Origin: Zingiber officinale
Lineage: Eukaryota > Streptophyta > Magnoliopsida > Zingiberales > Zingiberaceae
Assembly: GCF_018446385.1 (NCBI RefSeq)
Contig: NC_055988.1
Location: 165,366,209 to 165,430,208 of the forward strand
Direction: 5' to 3'
Length of the DNA: 64,000 bases
Numbering within the stretch: position 1 is the first letter of the stretch; every line of letters begins with the position of its first letter. The translations under genes and the position numbers were made by a program. The notes beneath the pieces are model-generated. The model was not told where the DNA came from, ran no database searches, and worked only from the letters and a program-made list of their open reading frames with translations. Positions 1-11,212 of this stretch are shown here, one piece after another.

Positions 1-793
1 CCTTGGGATCTAAACACTTTTGTTTCAGTTTTAGCACTTAATATGTCTAGTTGTACTTTTAGACTTGTTACTAATTGTTCTAGCTGAGTAACTATGTCTT
101 GTTTAGCTTAACATGCTTAGAACATTGGTACTTTCATGCTAGAATGTTATTACATGTTGTTAGAATAGTTTATGATGCATTAGTTAGGTGTTATGTGGAA
201 TTTTGGCATGCCAAAGTGCTGAAATCAGAATTCTCGAGTGAAATCAGACACTGATCGGTCTCCAGACCGATCAGAGTCTGAGCTGTTCCACTGGATCGGT
301 CAGCCGACCGATCCAGCGAGATACAGTAGCCTCGAAGAGATTTCCAGGTGCCTGGATCGGTCAGCCGACCGATCCAGCCATTCCTGGATCGGTCTGCCGA
401 CCGATCCAGCCACTCCTGGATCGGTCTGTCGACCGATCCAGTAGCGTACAGAGTCGCAGTATAGTTTGGGGATCGGTCGATGGAACGATCCAGCCCTGAA
501 CAGAAGTTGAGCTTTGTGGATCGGTCAGCCGACCGTTCCAGAACCCTTCTTCCGTGCCAGTAGTAAGCTGGAATGATCTTTGGATCGTTTCGATAGCCCA
601 ATCGACCCACGGGTCGATTGAAATGTCTGATTACAGTTAGTAGAATATCCGAGAGGCATAGATTGTCTTTCCTAGCACGGGTACAGTAATTAGTTAGCAA
701 AATTTTAATTAGCCCAGCTTTCCGCATAGTATAGCTTAGCAGTAATGTAGCGATTCGCCTTACAGCCTAGTAGTTAGAAGGCGGGTCGTTACA
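1..793 (-). mobile_element. Ty3/Gypsy-like LTR, terminal part only
   Basis: Read on the minus strand the piece begins at 793 with TGTAACGACCCGCC, a start typical of plant Gypsy (Del/Tekay-like) LTRs, and runs off the left edge of the window. It interrupts the 5' LTR of the element that resumes at 794: the bases right after the boundary (GTTGCGAAGGG) are continuous in the intact 3' LTR of that element near 8928. The other end and its target duplication lie outside the window. The family assignment rests on the terminal bases and general look only. It has no coding capacity of its own, and open frames across it are chance. Confidence 0.6.
253..542. repeat. Cluster of about seven 26-bp inverted repeats in the Gypsy-like LTR
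   Basis: Copies lie near 253, 291, 352, 384, 416, 469 and 517. The typical unit has 11-bp arms, CTGGATCGGTC and GACCGATCCAG, around a 4-bp spacer (AGCC, TGCC or TGTC). The copies at 291-316, 352-377, 384-409 and 416-441 have perfect arms; the outer ones are degenerate. Spacing between units is irregular, so this is a cluster and not a simple tandem array. Confidence 0.9.
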
Positions 794-1040
794 GTTGCGA
801 AGGGGATAAAATTTTATCCCCTCCTAGATTCCTGGACCCCTTCCAGACGCCCCGACCAAGACTATAAATACAGCCTTGGTTCAGAAGCTTTAAATCAACT
901 CAAGCAATTAACATTTCCAAAACTTGTACGCTTTTTTTAGAGTTTAGCTTCTATTTTTCTGTGTGTCATTGCTGTAAGAAGCTTCTCCACCTAAAGGAGA
1001 TAGTAGTGCGACACTTTCCTTGGATTAACAACCTTCCCAG

Positions 1041-1982
1041 TGTAGGTGTAGCAGAGGCCGGCAAGAGGGGGGTGAATTGGCTGCACAAATTAAAACTACC
1101 CTCCTCGGATCTTTCAACCCGAAAGCGCAATAGCAATAGTAATAAAATAATTAAAGCAATAAAACAAAACAGAAAAAATAGAGAATATCGGGAGTTAACC
1201 TGGTTATAACCAAGAAGGTTGTTAATCCAGGACGATGAGGAGTGCACACTAGAAAGATCTCCTTCTCTGAAGGCGGAGAAACCTTTTACACTTTGTAAGC
1301 TTAGAACTATTGCTAGGAAAGACTACACAGTTGATTGCTTAAGTTGTTGAATATTTCCTAGCTCCAGGAGCCTTTATATAGCTCCTGGAAAGTCTATCTC
1401 GAGGGTCCAAGGCGCCTCCAACAAGGTTCAAGGCGCCTCCGCTCGGTCAGCGGATAAAACTTTATCCGCAGTGCAAACGGTCATTTTGACCAGTCTGAGG
1501 CACCTTAAACCAGATTGAAGGCGCCTCCAATGTGGAGGCGCCTCCAATGCTGTTTGAGGCGCCTCCAAGGTGGAGGCGCCTCCAACACTGGTTTAAGGCG
1601 CCTTGAGCTTTATTTTCAGCCCATTTTCTCCTTTGCTTTGACTTCCGACGCTTCGATTTTTTGGGTGATTACGGCCAACTGGAATAGGGCTCACCCGAAC
1701 CCAATTCTCGACCTTCTCCTCGAGCAGTCTTCCTCCCCGGCTTAACATCCCTCGAACGCCGTGCATGTTCTTCTCGCCCACCGGTGTATTCTTTCGCAGC
1801 TCTCTCGTCCTTCGGACGCACCGAGCCCGTCGACTCTCTTCCCGTGCCATCCTTCTCGCTAGCCGCGTCTTCCGCTCGACTTCCTGCGCTCCTAAGCTCC
1901 TGCACACTCAGACATAGGGATCAAACACAAAGCAGATCTAACCAACTTGGTTGATAACATCAAAACACCACGGGGTCCAACA
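1041..1982 (-). repeat. 3' LTR (942 bp) of the 1041-6162 element
   Basis: On the minus strand a TATA-like box (CTATATAAAG) lies near 1370-1380. Just upstream of it, at 1417-1607, is a cluster of GGAGGCGCC/GGCGCCTCC motifs, including two perfect 14-bp palindromes TGGAGGCGCCTCCA at 1533-1546 and 1571-1584. Confidence 0.9.
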
Positions 1983-2959
1983 ATCTCCCCCTTTTTGATG
2001 TGCATCAACCCAAGTTCAAGTTAGGGTTAAAATAGACAAGTAGTAATTTTAAAGAAAATTACTAAACTAACATATTTTAGCATAAATTTACAATAAATAA
2101 AATTGCAACTACTAAATTAAGAGTTAACAAGAATTTTTCAAAAAATATTTTTAATTTAATAAAATATTAAAAACAATTCTCTCCCCCTAAACTTGTACTT
2201 CTCTCTCCCCCTTTGATCACAGCAAAAATGGGGTAATAATAAGGGAAAAAAATATTTAGCAAATTTTAAGTTAAAAAAATTTCTGAGCAAGATGAATTTT
2301 TCAAAAAATATCTAAGCAAAAATGAGTTTTTAGAATTTTCAAAAAAATTTCTAAGTAAACTGAATTTTCAAAACTTTTTAAAATAATTTCTAAGTCAAGA
2401 TTAGTTTTTAGAATTTTCCAAAAAAAAAATTCTATGTAAAACTTTCAAGAGACATTTTTATAGATAATAAAACATTTTAAAGAATTTCTAAGAAAATGTT
2501 TAAAAACTTTTCAAAGCATTAGTTAATTCTAATCTTAATGCTTTTATCAGAAAGTTAATTAAACATTTTTATTTCGATATTTCGGCTTCCAAGTCGTGGC
2601 GAGGCATTAGGCCTTCTTGGTTATTGGAGCAACAACCACTTTCTTAGACAAATCTTCCATAAAGAAACTTAATGTTTAATTTTCTCACTGTAAACTTTTA
2701 GCTAAAAGAGAAATTTTAAACTAGCAAAGATTTTGGAACCCAATAAAGGTTCCTTCCTACAGGGTTGGTTAAAAACTTAGGGGGTACATATCCTTTAGGT
2801 ATTCTTCTAAGTTGACCATGATATTTTCTTATATACTAGTTCAATTTTCCATAAATTCTTAATTTTGATTTTGAAAATTTATTTAAATATGCATTATTAT
2901 CTTTCAATTTCTCAATTTCAACTTTTAATTTTTCATTGTCTAATTTTAGATTATTATAC

Positions 2960-3956
2960 TGATGCGGATAGGTCAAGGGGCTCAAAAGGAGATAGGAGAA
3001 AGTAGAGGGGCATTTCCGTCATTATGCATGTTAAGGGATTAAGGCAAGCACGGGTGGGAGAAAAAAGGGGGCAGGCTCGTGGTTTTGGGGCAGCCGCCGC
3101 GAGGGAGAGAAGGAGGAGAAGTGAAGATGGGGTTTTTTCTGCTGCTCGCGTTTTTTGGTCCGCCGCCAGGAAGAGATTCTTCCTCCCTCCTTGCCGGCGC
3201 CGGCCGCCGGCCGCCTCTCTACTCCCCCTCCTTTCATCCGGTCCGCACCCCAACGCCGCCAACAGGAAGAGGAGCCGGGCTTCATCGCCGCCGCCGCCAC
3301 TGGACCGATTTTGACTCCTCCTCGCGGCCACAGCCGCCGCTGACAGCCGCAGCTTCCCCATCTCGCATCTACTGCCGCTGTCTTTAGTGGATATCGTCAC
3401 CTTCCAGATAGCCGCAGCTCGATACTATTTGGGTTATTCCGGCCATCGTGCCGAGGTTGGGTTCGGCCATCGAGCCGAGGTTGTTCCGGCCATTGAGTCG
3501 TTGGGTTTCACTCTGTGCATCTCTTATGATTACGAGCTATCTGTGTTATCCGGCCTGCGTGCCGCGTATCGGCCTACGAGCCATTATGTCTCGGCCTACA
3601 TGCCGCTTTCCGGATCCAGGGCCACGACGACTTGATCATTAGCTCGACCAGTTCATCCATCCATCCGAGGGCGCCCCCCTTGGCCAGGGTACGTTCTCGT
3701 ACTCGATATCTGTTTATTTTACTACTATTCTGTTATTATCTGGATACTCATACATTTGTGGGATTCACCTCGAGCACCGAGGTACCAGAGACCGGGGGAA
3801 CCCGGTCGATGGATACAGGTACAGTTGACCGGAGGAGGACTCCAGACGACTCGGTCAACGTAGCGGACAGATCATCCACCGGGTCATGGGGATGCGGTCA
3901 ACCTTCCAGACACGTCATACCGGCAGGTTCGTTTTCTCAGCTTCCAGACAGGAACA
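2960..3956. mobile_element. Solo LTR (997 bp), probably Gypsy, inside the 1041-6162 element
   Basis: The GC-rich insert begins TGATGCGG and ends GGAACA. It is flanked by the 5-bp duplication TATAC at 2955-2959 and 3957-3961. The surrounding AT-rich internal region of the host element continues on both sides. There is no coding domain inside, and the long open frames at 2954-3400 are products of its high GC content. This is the third level of nesting here. Confidence 0.85.
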
Positions 3957-4404
3957 TATACATTTCTAGTGGACATGCTTTTGTTAGGTTCAATTTCAAT
4001 TCAGTATTTTCTTTTTCTAATTTGAATAAGTCTTTAGAAAGAGACTTAATAAAGCGAAAAGACTGAGTCGGGGTTAGATTACGTGCCTTACTTACCTGAC
4101 TTGGTGAGGCTCCCCCTTCACTGCAGCTTTCCTCTTCTGATGTTCCTCCCCCTTCATCTATGCTCATCTCTGAGCTTGACTCTTCTTCTATCTAATGGTT
4201 AGCCATTAGCGCTAACCCCGAGAAGGCTTCGATGTCTGATTCGGAAGACGACGATTCTGACCAAGTGGCGTTCAGGTTCTTGTGCTTGGAGGATTCTGGC
4301 TTCTTGTACTTGACCTTTTCTTTCTGCTTTCTCTTTAATTTCGGGCAGTCATCCTTGATGTGCTCTTCTTCGTTGCAGTTGTAGCAACGAACCGTTCTCC
4401 TTTT

Positions 4405-5181
4405 TCACTCATGCTTCTGCGATCTAAATTTGTTAGATTTTAAAAACTTATTAAATCGTCTTACCATTAATGCAGCTTCGGATTCATCGATCGAGGCTTC
4501 AGAGTTAGAATCGTTTGTTCTTGCCTTTAAGGAAATGTTCTGACTTGTTTTCTCCACTTTAATGGGCTCTGCAATCCGAGATTCGTGAAGTTCAAATGTA
4601 GAAAACAGATTTTCTAAAGTACTTACCTCGAAGCCCTTAGAGATGTAGTACGCATCTACTAAGGAGGCCCACTCTGGAGTTCTAGGGAAGGCGTTGAGCG
4701 CGTACCGGATTGAGTCCTGGTTCGTTACTTCTTCTCCAAGATTGGTAAGTTGCATGATCAGCTCTTTGAACCTTGCTTGGAGTTGAGCTACCTTCTCGCC
4801 TTGGTTCATCCGGAGGTTCGTTAATTGGGTCCGGAGGATGTCGCGCCTCGCTAGCTTAGCTTCCGAGGTACCTTCGTGAAGCTTCAGGAATTTTTCCCAG
4901 AGGTCTTTCGCGGAGTCGTAGCTTCCGATTCGACTTACCTCTTGTGGTGGCAGCACGCTAAGCAAGTGGAATTCTGCCTTTCCGTTGGCGACAAAATCGG
5001 CTTGCTCCTTCTTGCTCCACATGTTTTCTTCTTTATCTTTTGGAACTACATAGCCATATTTCATAATTAAGCAAATGCCAAATTTTGTCTTGAAAAATAC
5101 CTCCATCCGGCGTTTCCACGTCGCGAAGTCTCCATCGAACTTCGGGGGATGAATATTCGCTCCGGCCATCGTCTTGATCAT
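4405..5181 (-). pseudogene. gag (UBN2-type) of the 1041-6162 element
   Basis: An open stretch of 258 codons starts 40 bases inside the primer-binding site and resembles the N-terminal part of plant Copia gag (UBN2 family). A CCHC zinc-knuckle-like stretch and more gag tail are recognisable to about 3957 on the same strand. No pol domains are present in the element. It is treated as a fossil; the first part looks fairly intact and the rest is broken. Confidence 0.75.
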
Positions 5182-5234
5182 TGTGCTTCAGTCGGTGGTT
5201 AGTCCTTCTGCGGCGGTCTTGCTCTGATACCACT

Positions 5235-6162
5235 TGTAGGTGCAGCGGAGGCCGGCAAGAGGGGGGGTGAATTGCTTGCACAAATTAAAACTACCCTCCT
5301 CGGATCTTTCAACTCGAAAGCGCAATAGCAATAGTAATAAAATAATTAAAGCAATAAAACAAAACAGAAAAAATAGAGAAGACCGAGAGTTAACCTGGTT
5401 ACAACCAAGAAGGTTGTTAATCCAGGACGATGAGAAGCGCGCACTAGAAAAATCTCCTTCTCTGAAGGCGGAGAAGTCTTTTACACTTTGGAAGTTTAGA
5501 ACTATTGCTAGGAAAGATTACACAGTTAATTGCTTGAGTTGTTGAATATTTTCTAGCTCCGGGGGCCTTTATATAGCTCCTAGAAAGTCTATCCCGAGGG
5601 TCCAAAGCGCCTCCAACAAGATTTAAGGCGCCTCCAGCTCGATAAGTGGATAAAACTTTATCCACAGCGCAAACGGTCAATTTGACCAGTCTGAGGCGCC
5701 TTAAACCAGGTTGAAGGCACCTCCAATGCTGTTTGAGGCGCCTCCAAGGTGGAGGCGCCTCCAGCACTGGTTTAAGGCGCCTTGAGCTTTATTTTCAGCC
5801 CACTTTCTCCTTTGCTTTGACTTCCGACGCTCCGATCTTTTGGGTGATTACGGCCAACCAGAATAGGGCTCACCCGAACCCAATTCCCGGCCTTCTCCTC
5901 GAGCAGTCTTCCTCCCCGGCTTAACGTCCCTCGAATGCCGCACACGTTCTTCTCGCCCACCGGTGTACTCTTTCGTAGCTCTCTCGTCCTTCGGACGCAC
6001 CGAGCCCGTCGGCTCCCTTCCCGTGCTGTCCTTCTCGCTAGCCGCGTCTTCCGCTCGACTTCCTGCGCTCCTAAGCTCCTGCACACTCAGACACAGGGAT
6101 CAAACACAAAGCAGGACCTAACCAACTTGGTTGATCACATCAAAACACCACGGGGTCCAACA
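5235..6162 (-). repeat. 5' LTR (928 bp) of the 1041-6162 element
   Basis: It aligns with 1041-1982 along its length. The palindrome cluster (5605-5780) keeps one perfect TGGAGGCGCCTCCA at 5750-5763 but lacks one palindrome unit present in the partner LTR at about 1531-1547. This accounts for most of the length difference between the pair. Confidence 0.9.
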
Positions 6163-6381
6163 CCCAGTTGTAACCAAGTAAAAATCTCTTTGCCTCTTCT
6201 TTTAGTTTATTGCTTTTATTTATTTTATGGAAGTATTTTTCTGAGAGTTCAAGAAGGGTAGTTTTATTTTACTTTTGTAGGGCTATTCAACCCCCCATCT
6301 AGCCGACCAACGCGGTCCAACAAGTGGTATCAGAGCAAGGACGTTTTAGGAGGACTAACTACCGAACAAAGCACCGAATCA

Positions 6382-7823
6382 ATGGTCGGACCAAGCATCT
6401 GCCCGTCGAAATTCGAAGGGGAATTCTCTAGCTAGAAAAAGCGAATGCAGGTATTTTTTAAAATTGATTTCGATTTATTATTAGTAATGGAGTTCGTTTT
6501 ACAGCACCAGAAGGTAAGAAAAATACCAATGGACGAAAAAGGAGCAGGCCGACTACGTGGCAAACGGCAAGGCAGAATTCCATTTGCTGAGCCTTCTTTC
6601 ACCACAAGAAGTCAACCGGATCGACAACTATGACTCAGCAAAGGAACTATGGGAAAAGTTCCTTGAGCTGCACGAAGGAATGCCCGAAGCCAAGTTCGCA
6701 AGATGGGATTTACTTCGCAACCAGCTCACCAACCTGCGACTTGAAAAAAAATGAAATAGTCGCACATATGTACTCGATGATTAAGGAAATCATCACCGGA
6801 CTTTTGAATCTCGGAGAAAAAGTAAGTAACCGAGATTCACTAAGGTACGTACTCAATTCATTTCCTAGAAATTCAAAATGGGCATCACTAGTAGATGCCT
6901 TTTATATTTTGAAAGACTTAAAAAAAATTACATTAGAAGAATTATTTTCCACATTTGAAGTGCATGAATCAAGATATGCAGGTACGAAGGAGCCCAAGAA
7001 AAACATCGCCCTCAAAGTATCGAGAGACGAACCTGAGTCAGAGTCTTCCCTCGACGACGAGGAAATGGTTATGATGGTAAGACGCTTTAAGAAGTTATGT
7101 AATTTTAGAAAAACTAACAATATGTAGGGTAGAAAGAAAAGGACGATCCGTTGCTACCACTGCAACGAAGAAGGGCACGTCAAGGACAACTGCCCCAAGT
7201 TAAAGAACAAGGACAAAGACAAAGGCGAGAAGTCTATCCAAACAAGCAAGTGCAAGGTCTTAAAGGTGACGTGGGACGATACGTCGTCCGAATAGGAAGT
7301 CGAGGTCTTCTCTGGACTTGCATTAATGGCAAGTCATCAAGACGAGGACTACGATTTAAGCTCATCCGAAATGAGCATCGAGAGCATTAATGAAGGGGGA
7401 GCTACTTCGGAAGAAAGCACTAGTTCAGGGGGAGACACGGATAAGGAGATTGACAAGGTAAGTCAGGTACGATCTCTTCCTCCCGATAAACTCTTTAAGT
7501 TTATTAAATTGTTAACTAAAGACTGTTGCAAGTTAGAAAAGGAAATTAAAAATTTAAAAGTAATTCTAGCTAAGTCTTGCCCATTAGAAGAGTTAGACAA
7601 ATTAAAGTTAGAAAATAAAAATTTAAAAAGACAAATAGATTCTTTAAAAAATCATGCATGTTCCCATAATACAAATTTTAGAAAATACAATAATTTAAAT
7701 TTATATTTTAGATATCACCAAAGACAAATTAGAAATATTTCAAAAAGGTATGTCCCTAAGAAATTTTTAGTTAATCCAGTAGGCTGGAACCTATATTGGG
7801 TTCCAAAGTCTTGTTTAACTTGA
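6382..7823 (+). pseudogene. Decayed gag region of the 794-9327 element
   Basis: The region starts at the ATG 46 bases after the primer-binding site. It shows a UBN2-type Copia gag, then a CCHC zinc knuckle near 7154-7195, then a lysine- and asparagine-rich coiled-coil tail (about 7326-7823) that ends with the short conserved block normally found just before the protease of Copia polyproteins. Coding potential stops there. It is a fossil with several breaks. Confidence 0.75.
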
Positions 7824-8447
7824 ACTATGAATTAGATTTAGCGCTTTCAGGGAGAAAATTAAATAATTAATTTCTTTATGAGACTTTGTCTAAGAAAGTG
7901 GTTGTTGCTCTAATAACCAAGAAGGCATAGTGTCTCGCCACTATCTAGAAGTCAAAATATTGAAATGAAATATTTAATTAACTTTTTGATAAAGTATTAA
8001 AGTTAAATTAAATAATACTTTAGAAAGTCTTTCAAATATTTTTTTTTGGAAATAAAAAAATATTTTTTGCTTAGAAAAATTTTCTAGCTTAAGTTTTCTG
8101 CTTAGAAAAATATTTTTGCTTTGAAAATATTTTCTTTTCATGCAAAATTGTCTAACTTAGATTTTTTTCAACTTAGAAATTTTCTTTCATTTAGAAATGT
8201 TTTTTTAAAAATCATTGAAATAATTTTCAAAATTTTCTAAGTTTTAATCCTTAGATTTTTCTTTGGATCCTATTTTTTATGTGATCAAAGGAGGAGAAGG
8301 AAAAGTATAAGTTTAGGGGGAGGTAGACCATTTTTTTTTTCTACAATTTTTCTATCTTTTTTTCACTTTATTGCAATATTAGTTATTTCATTTTTATATC
8401 TATTTATCATAACTTAACTTGGGTTGCTCACATCAAAAAGGGGAGAT

Positions 8448-9327
8448 TGTTGGAACCCTAAGGTTGTTTTGATGTGATCAACAAGTTAAGTTAGGTCCTG
8501 TGGTGTTTTAACCTTGTGTCTAAGTGTGTAGGAGCTTAGGAGCATAGAGAGTCGGGCAAAAGACGCAGCTAGCAAGAAGGATGACACGGGAGAGAGCTGA
8601 CAGCTCGGTGCGTCTGAGGTACGAGTTGCTACGGAAGAATACGTGGGCGGACAAGAAAGAGGCGCGAGGCGTTTCCGAGGGACGAGAAGCCGGAGCGGAA
8701 GGTTGCTCGAGAAGGCCGAAATTAGGTTCGGGTGAGCTTTATTTCGATTGGTTGAAATTACCCAAGCGAGCGGAGTCGAAGCGGAAGACCCGGACCGAGG
8801 CGAGCAGCACCGGAGCAGAGGGCCCGGACCAAAATTCAATTATGTTGACTTTAGTGGTCTAGGCGCCCGGAGCCATTCCGGGCACCCGGAATCAAATTTT
8901 GACCGGATCGCGGTCAAACGTGATCCGTTGCGAAGGGTATAAAATTTTATTCCCTCCCAGGCACCTGGACCCCTTCCAGGCGCCCCGACCAAGGCTATAA
9001 ATACAACCTTGGTCCAAAAGTTTTAAATCAACTCAAGCAATTAGCATTTCCAACATTTGTACGCTTTCTTTAGAGTTTAGCTTCTATTTTTCTGTGCGTC
9101 ATTGCTATAAGAGGCTTCTCCGCCTGAAGAAGATACTAGTGCGACACTTTCCTTGGTTAACAACCTCCCCGGTTGTAACCAAGTAAAAATCTCTTTGCCT
9201 CTTCTTTTAGTTTATTGCTTTTATTTATTTTATGCAAGTGTTTTTCTGAGAGTTCGAGAAGTGTAGTTTTCTTTTACTTTTGCAGGGCTATTCAACCCCC
9301 CTTTTAGCCGACCAACACGGTCCAATA
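8448..9327 (+). repeat. 3' LTR of the 794-9327 element
   Basis: It begins with TGTTGGAACCC after a purine tract (AAAAGGGGAGAT) and ends with CCAATA, a slightly changed CCAACA. A TATA box (CTATAAATAC) lies at about 8994. Just upstream, at 8860-8990, are palindromes such as CCGGGCACCCGG and CCAGGCACCTGG. The section from about 8928 matches 794-1040 and 6168-6322, which identifies those pieces as the 5' LTR. Confidence 0.85.
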
Positions 9328-10432
9328 CCTTGGATAAATAGTAGACATCTACGATTAACATCCATTCAACAGTTCTTGGAAATGTATTCAATGCATACCT
9401 TATTAGTTTCAATTTGTTAGCATTTCTCCAAGATTCATGAGTCCGGTAATTAGTTTTTTGATCCTCGAGTGTAGATGTGCGACTGTTTCACCTTCTTCCA
9501 TCCTAAGGTTGCTGATTTAGTTCTGGAGTAGGTCTCGTCTTATAAGTTTCACCTCCAAGGTCCTTCGTGCAGTTCTAGGAATTTCTCCCAGAGCTATTTG
9601 GTAGACTTGTATGCTCTGATCCGATTAAATTCTTATGGTGGTAAAACACTCAGTAGATAAAATTCTTCCTTACTGTTTGTCATAAAGTCAGCTTGCTCCT
9701 TCTTCATCCATTGATATTCTTCTTTGTTGGCTCCTTACAAATCCTTAGGTGCTACAAAGTCATATTTCATTATTAACAATAATTCAAAAATAGTTTTGAA
9801 AAATACCTCCATTTTCTTTTTCCATGTCGCGAACTTCCTCTCAAATTTTAGCTGGTAGATGCTGGGTCCGACCATCGTCTTGATGCTTAGTCGACAATTA
9901 GTCCTTCTAAGGTAATTTGACTTTGATACCAATTGTTAGTCTACATTAGGCCAGTTATAGGGGGTGAATAGCCCTGAAACCAAAGTTAGAATTTTCTCTT
10001 GCTTGGACTTAATACAAGTTGGTTAAGTATAAATAATTAGCATTAAAAAGAAATAACAACTTAGGGAAATGAGTAAGAGATACTAAAGTTTACTTGGTTG
10101 CAACTGGAAGAAAAAGAAACAAAAGATGACAAATTGGATGACATATGATGGGAGACACCAGAGTCCAAAAGCAGATGGAACTCTGATTTGCCGTTTGCCA
10201 CGAAGTCAACATGCTCCTTCTTCGTCCACTGGTATTCTTCCTTACCTTCGAGTGCTACAAAATCAAATTTCATTATTAAAAGAAATTCAAAATCGATTTT
10301 AAAGAATGCCTCTATTTTTTTCCAGCTCACGAATTCCCCCTCGAACTTCGGTGGATAGATGCTCAATCTAGCCATATCGTGTACTTCGTTTGGCGATTAG
10401 TACTCCTGAAGCATCCTCACTCTGATACCATT
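9328..10432 (-). mobile_element. Rearranged Copia gag and LTR fragments
   Basis: Minus-strand gag sequence related to 4405-5181 fills about 9328-9905. It is followed by a primer-binding-site match (about 9921-9931), an LTR fragment starting TGTTAG at 9934 and running to about 10120, and then a second gag start (about 10170-10375) with its own primer-binding site at 10419-10430. At least two broken elements of the same group meet here. Both are clearly incomplete. Confidence 0.65.
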
Positions 10433-11212
10433 TGTTAAGACCCTCGGAGGCCGTCTAGAGGGGGAGGGGTGAATAGTCCAGATTTACTTGGTTATAACCG
10501 GGGAGGTTTTTAATCTAAGAAAGTTAAAGCACACTAAAATTCTCCTTCAGGCAGAGAAGCCTCTTTACAGCAATGGAAGCGCAGAAATAGAAAGCTAAAA
10601 TAGAACAATAGATGTGTACAAGTGTTGTTTTACAATTTTTTGTTGTTCTTTAGCTTTGAGAACATGACTGCTTATATAGCCTTGCTCGGGGTGCCTGGAA
10701 GGGTTCTAGGCACCTGGAGGGGGATAAAACTTTATCCCCTTCATAACGGATCGCGGTCAAACATGATCCAAATAAAATCTTGTTTTGGGCAGCAGACTAA
10801 GAAAGTCAACTAAGTTGACTTTTTCCAGTCCGAGCCTTCCACTTCGGTTTCGCTCGCCTCAGTTCGGGTCTTCCGCTTCAGTTCCTCTTGCTTGGGTGAT
10901 CTCGATCATCCGGAATAGTGCTCATTCGAACCCAACTTCCGGCCTTCTCGAACAAGCTTTCGCTCTTGGCTTCTCATCCCTCGGAAACGTCACGCGCCTC
11001 CTTCTCATCCGCCCGTGTACTCTTCCGCAGTACCTCATCCCTCAGACGCATCGAGCCTGTCGGCTCTCTCCCGTGCAACCCTTCTCGCTAGCTGTGTCTT
11101 TTGCTTGACATTCTGTGCTCTTAAGTTCCTGCACATTTAGACATAGGATTAAACACAACAGGATCTAACCTAACTTGTTTGATCACATCAAAACAACCTT
11201 GGGGTACCAACA
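10433..11212 (-). repeat. Copia-type LTR (780 bp), minus orientation
   Basis: The sequence begins TGTTAAGACC and ends GGGGTACCAACA. Read on the minus strand its first 30 or so bases match the start of the LTR at 8448, so both belong to one family. It is the 5' LTR of the gag fragment to its left. On the minus strand a TATA-like box lies near 10671, with GGTGCCTGG and GGCACCTGG half-palindromes just upstream (10688-10730). Confidence 0.8.

Larger units (their letters stand above)
1041..6162 (-). mobile_element. Copia-type gag-only LTR element inserted in another LTR
   Basis: Long terminal repeats at 1041-1982 and 5235-6162 start TGTAGGTG and end GGTCCAACA as written on the plus strand. The 5-bp target duplication CCCAG is at 1036-1040 and 6163-6167. 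On the minus strand the primer-binding site is 5221-5232, next to the 5' LTR (5235-6162), and the purine tract lies at about 1983-2000. Without the solo LTR inside it, the internal part is about 2.25 kb and holds only gag. The LTRs differ by roughly 5 percent by eye, so the insertion is not recent but is younger than its host element. Confidence 0.9.
794..9327 (+). mobile_element. Copia-type gag-only LTR element (host of the nested insertions)
   Basis: The 5' LTR survives as 794-1040 plus 6168-6322, split by the element at 1041-6162. The left part of that LTR is replaced or displaced by the Gypsy-like LTR ending at 793. A primer-binding site matching initiator tRNA-Met (TGGTATCAGAGC) lies at 6325-6336, gag sequence follows to about 7823, a purine tract sits before 8448, and the 3' LTR is 8448-9327. 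The internal region is only about 2.1 kb and shows no protease, integrase, reverse transcriptase or RNase H. It is broken, with several disruptions in gag besides the insertions, and moderately old. Confidence 0.8.

Noticed and set aside
253-542. CRISPR-like look of evenly sized palindromic repeats with spacers
   Set aside because: This is a plant nuclear LTR; repeat spacing is irregular, spacers share sequence, and there are no cas genes. The cluster belongs to the LTR.
2954-3400. Long GC-rich open frames on both strands
   Set aside because: They fall inside the solo LTR bounded by TATAC duplications and overlap one another on both strands with low-complexity peptides.
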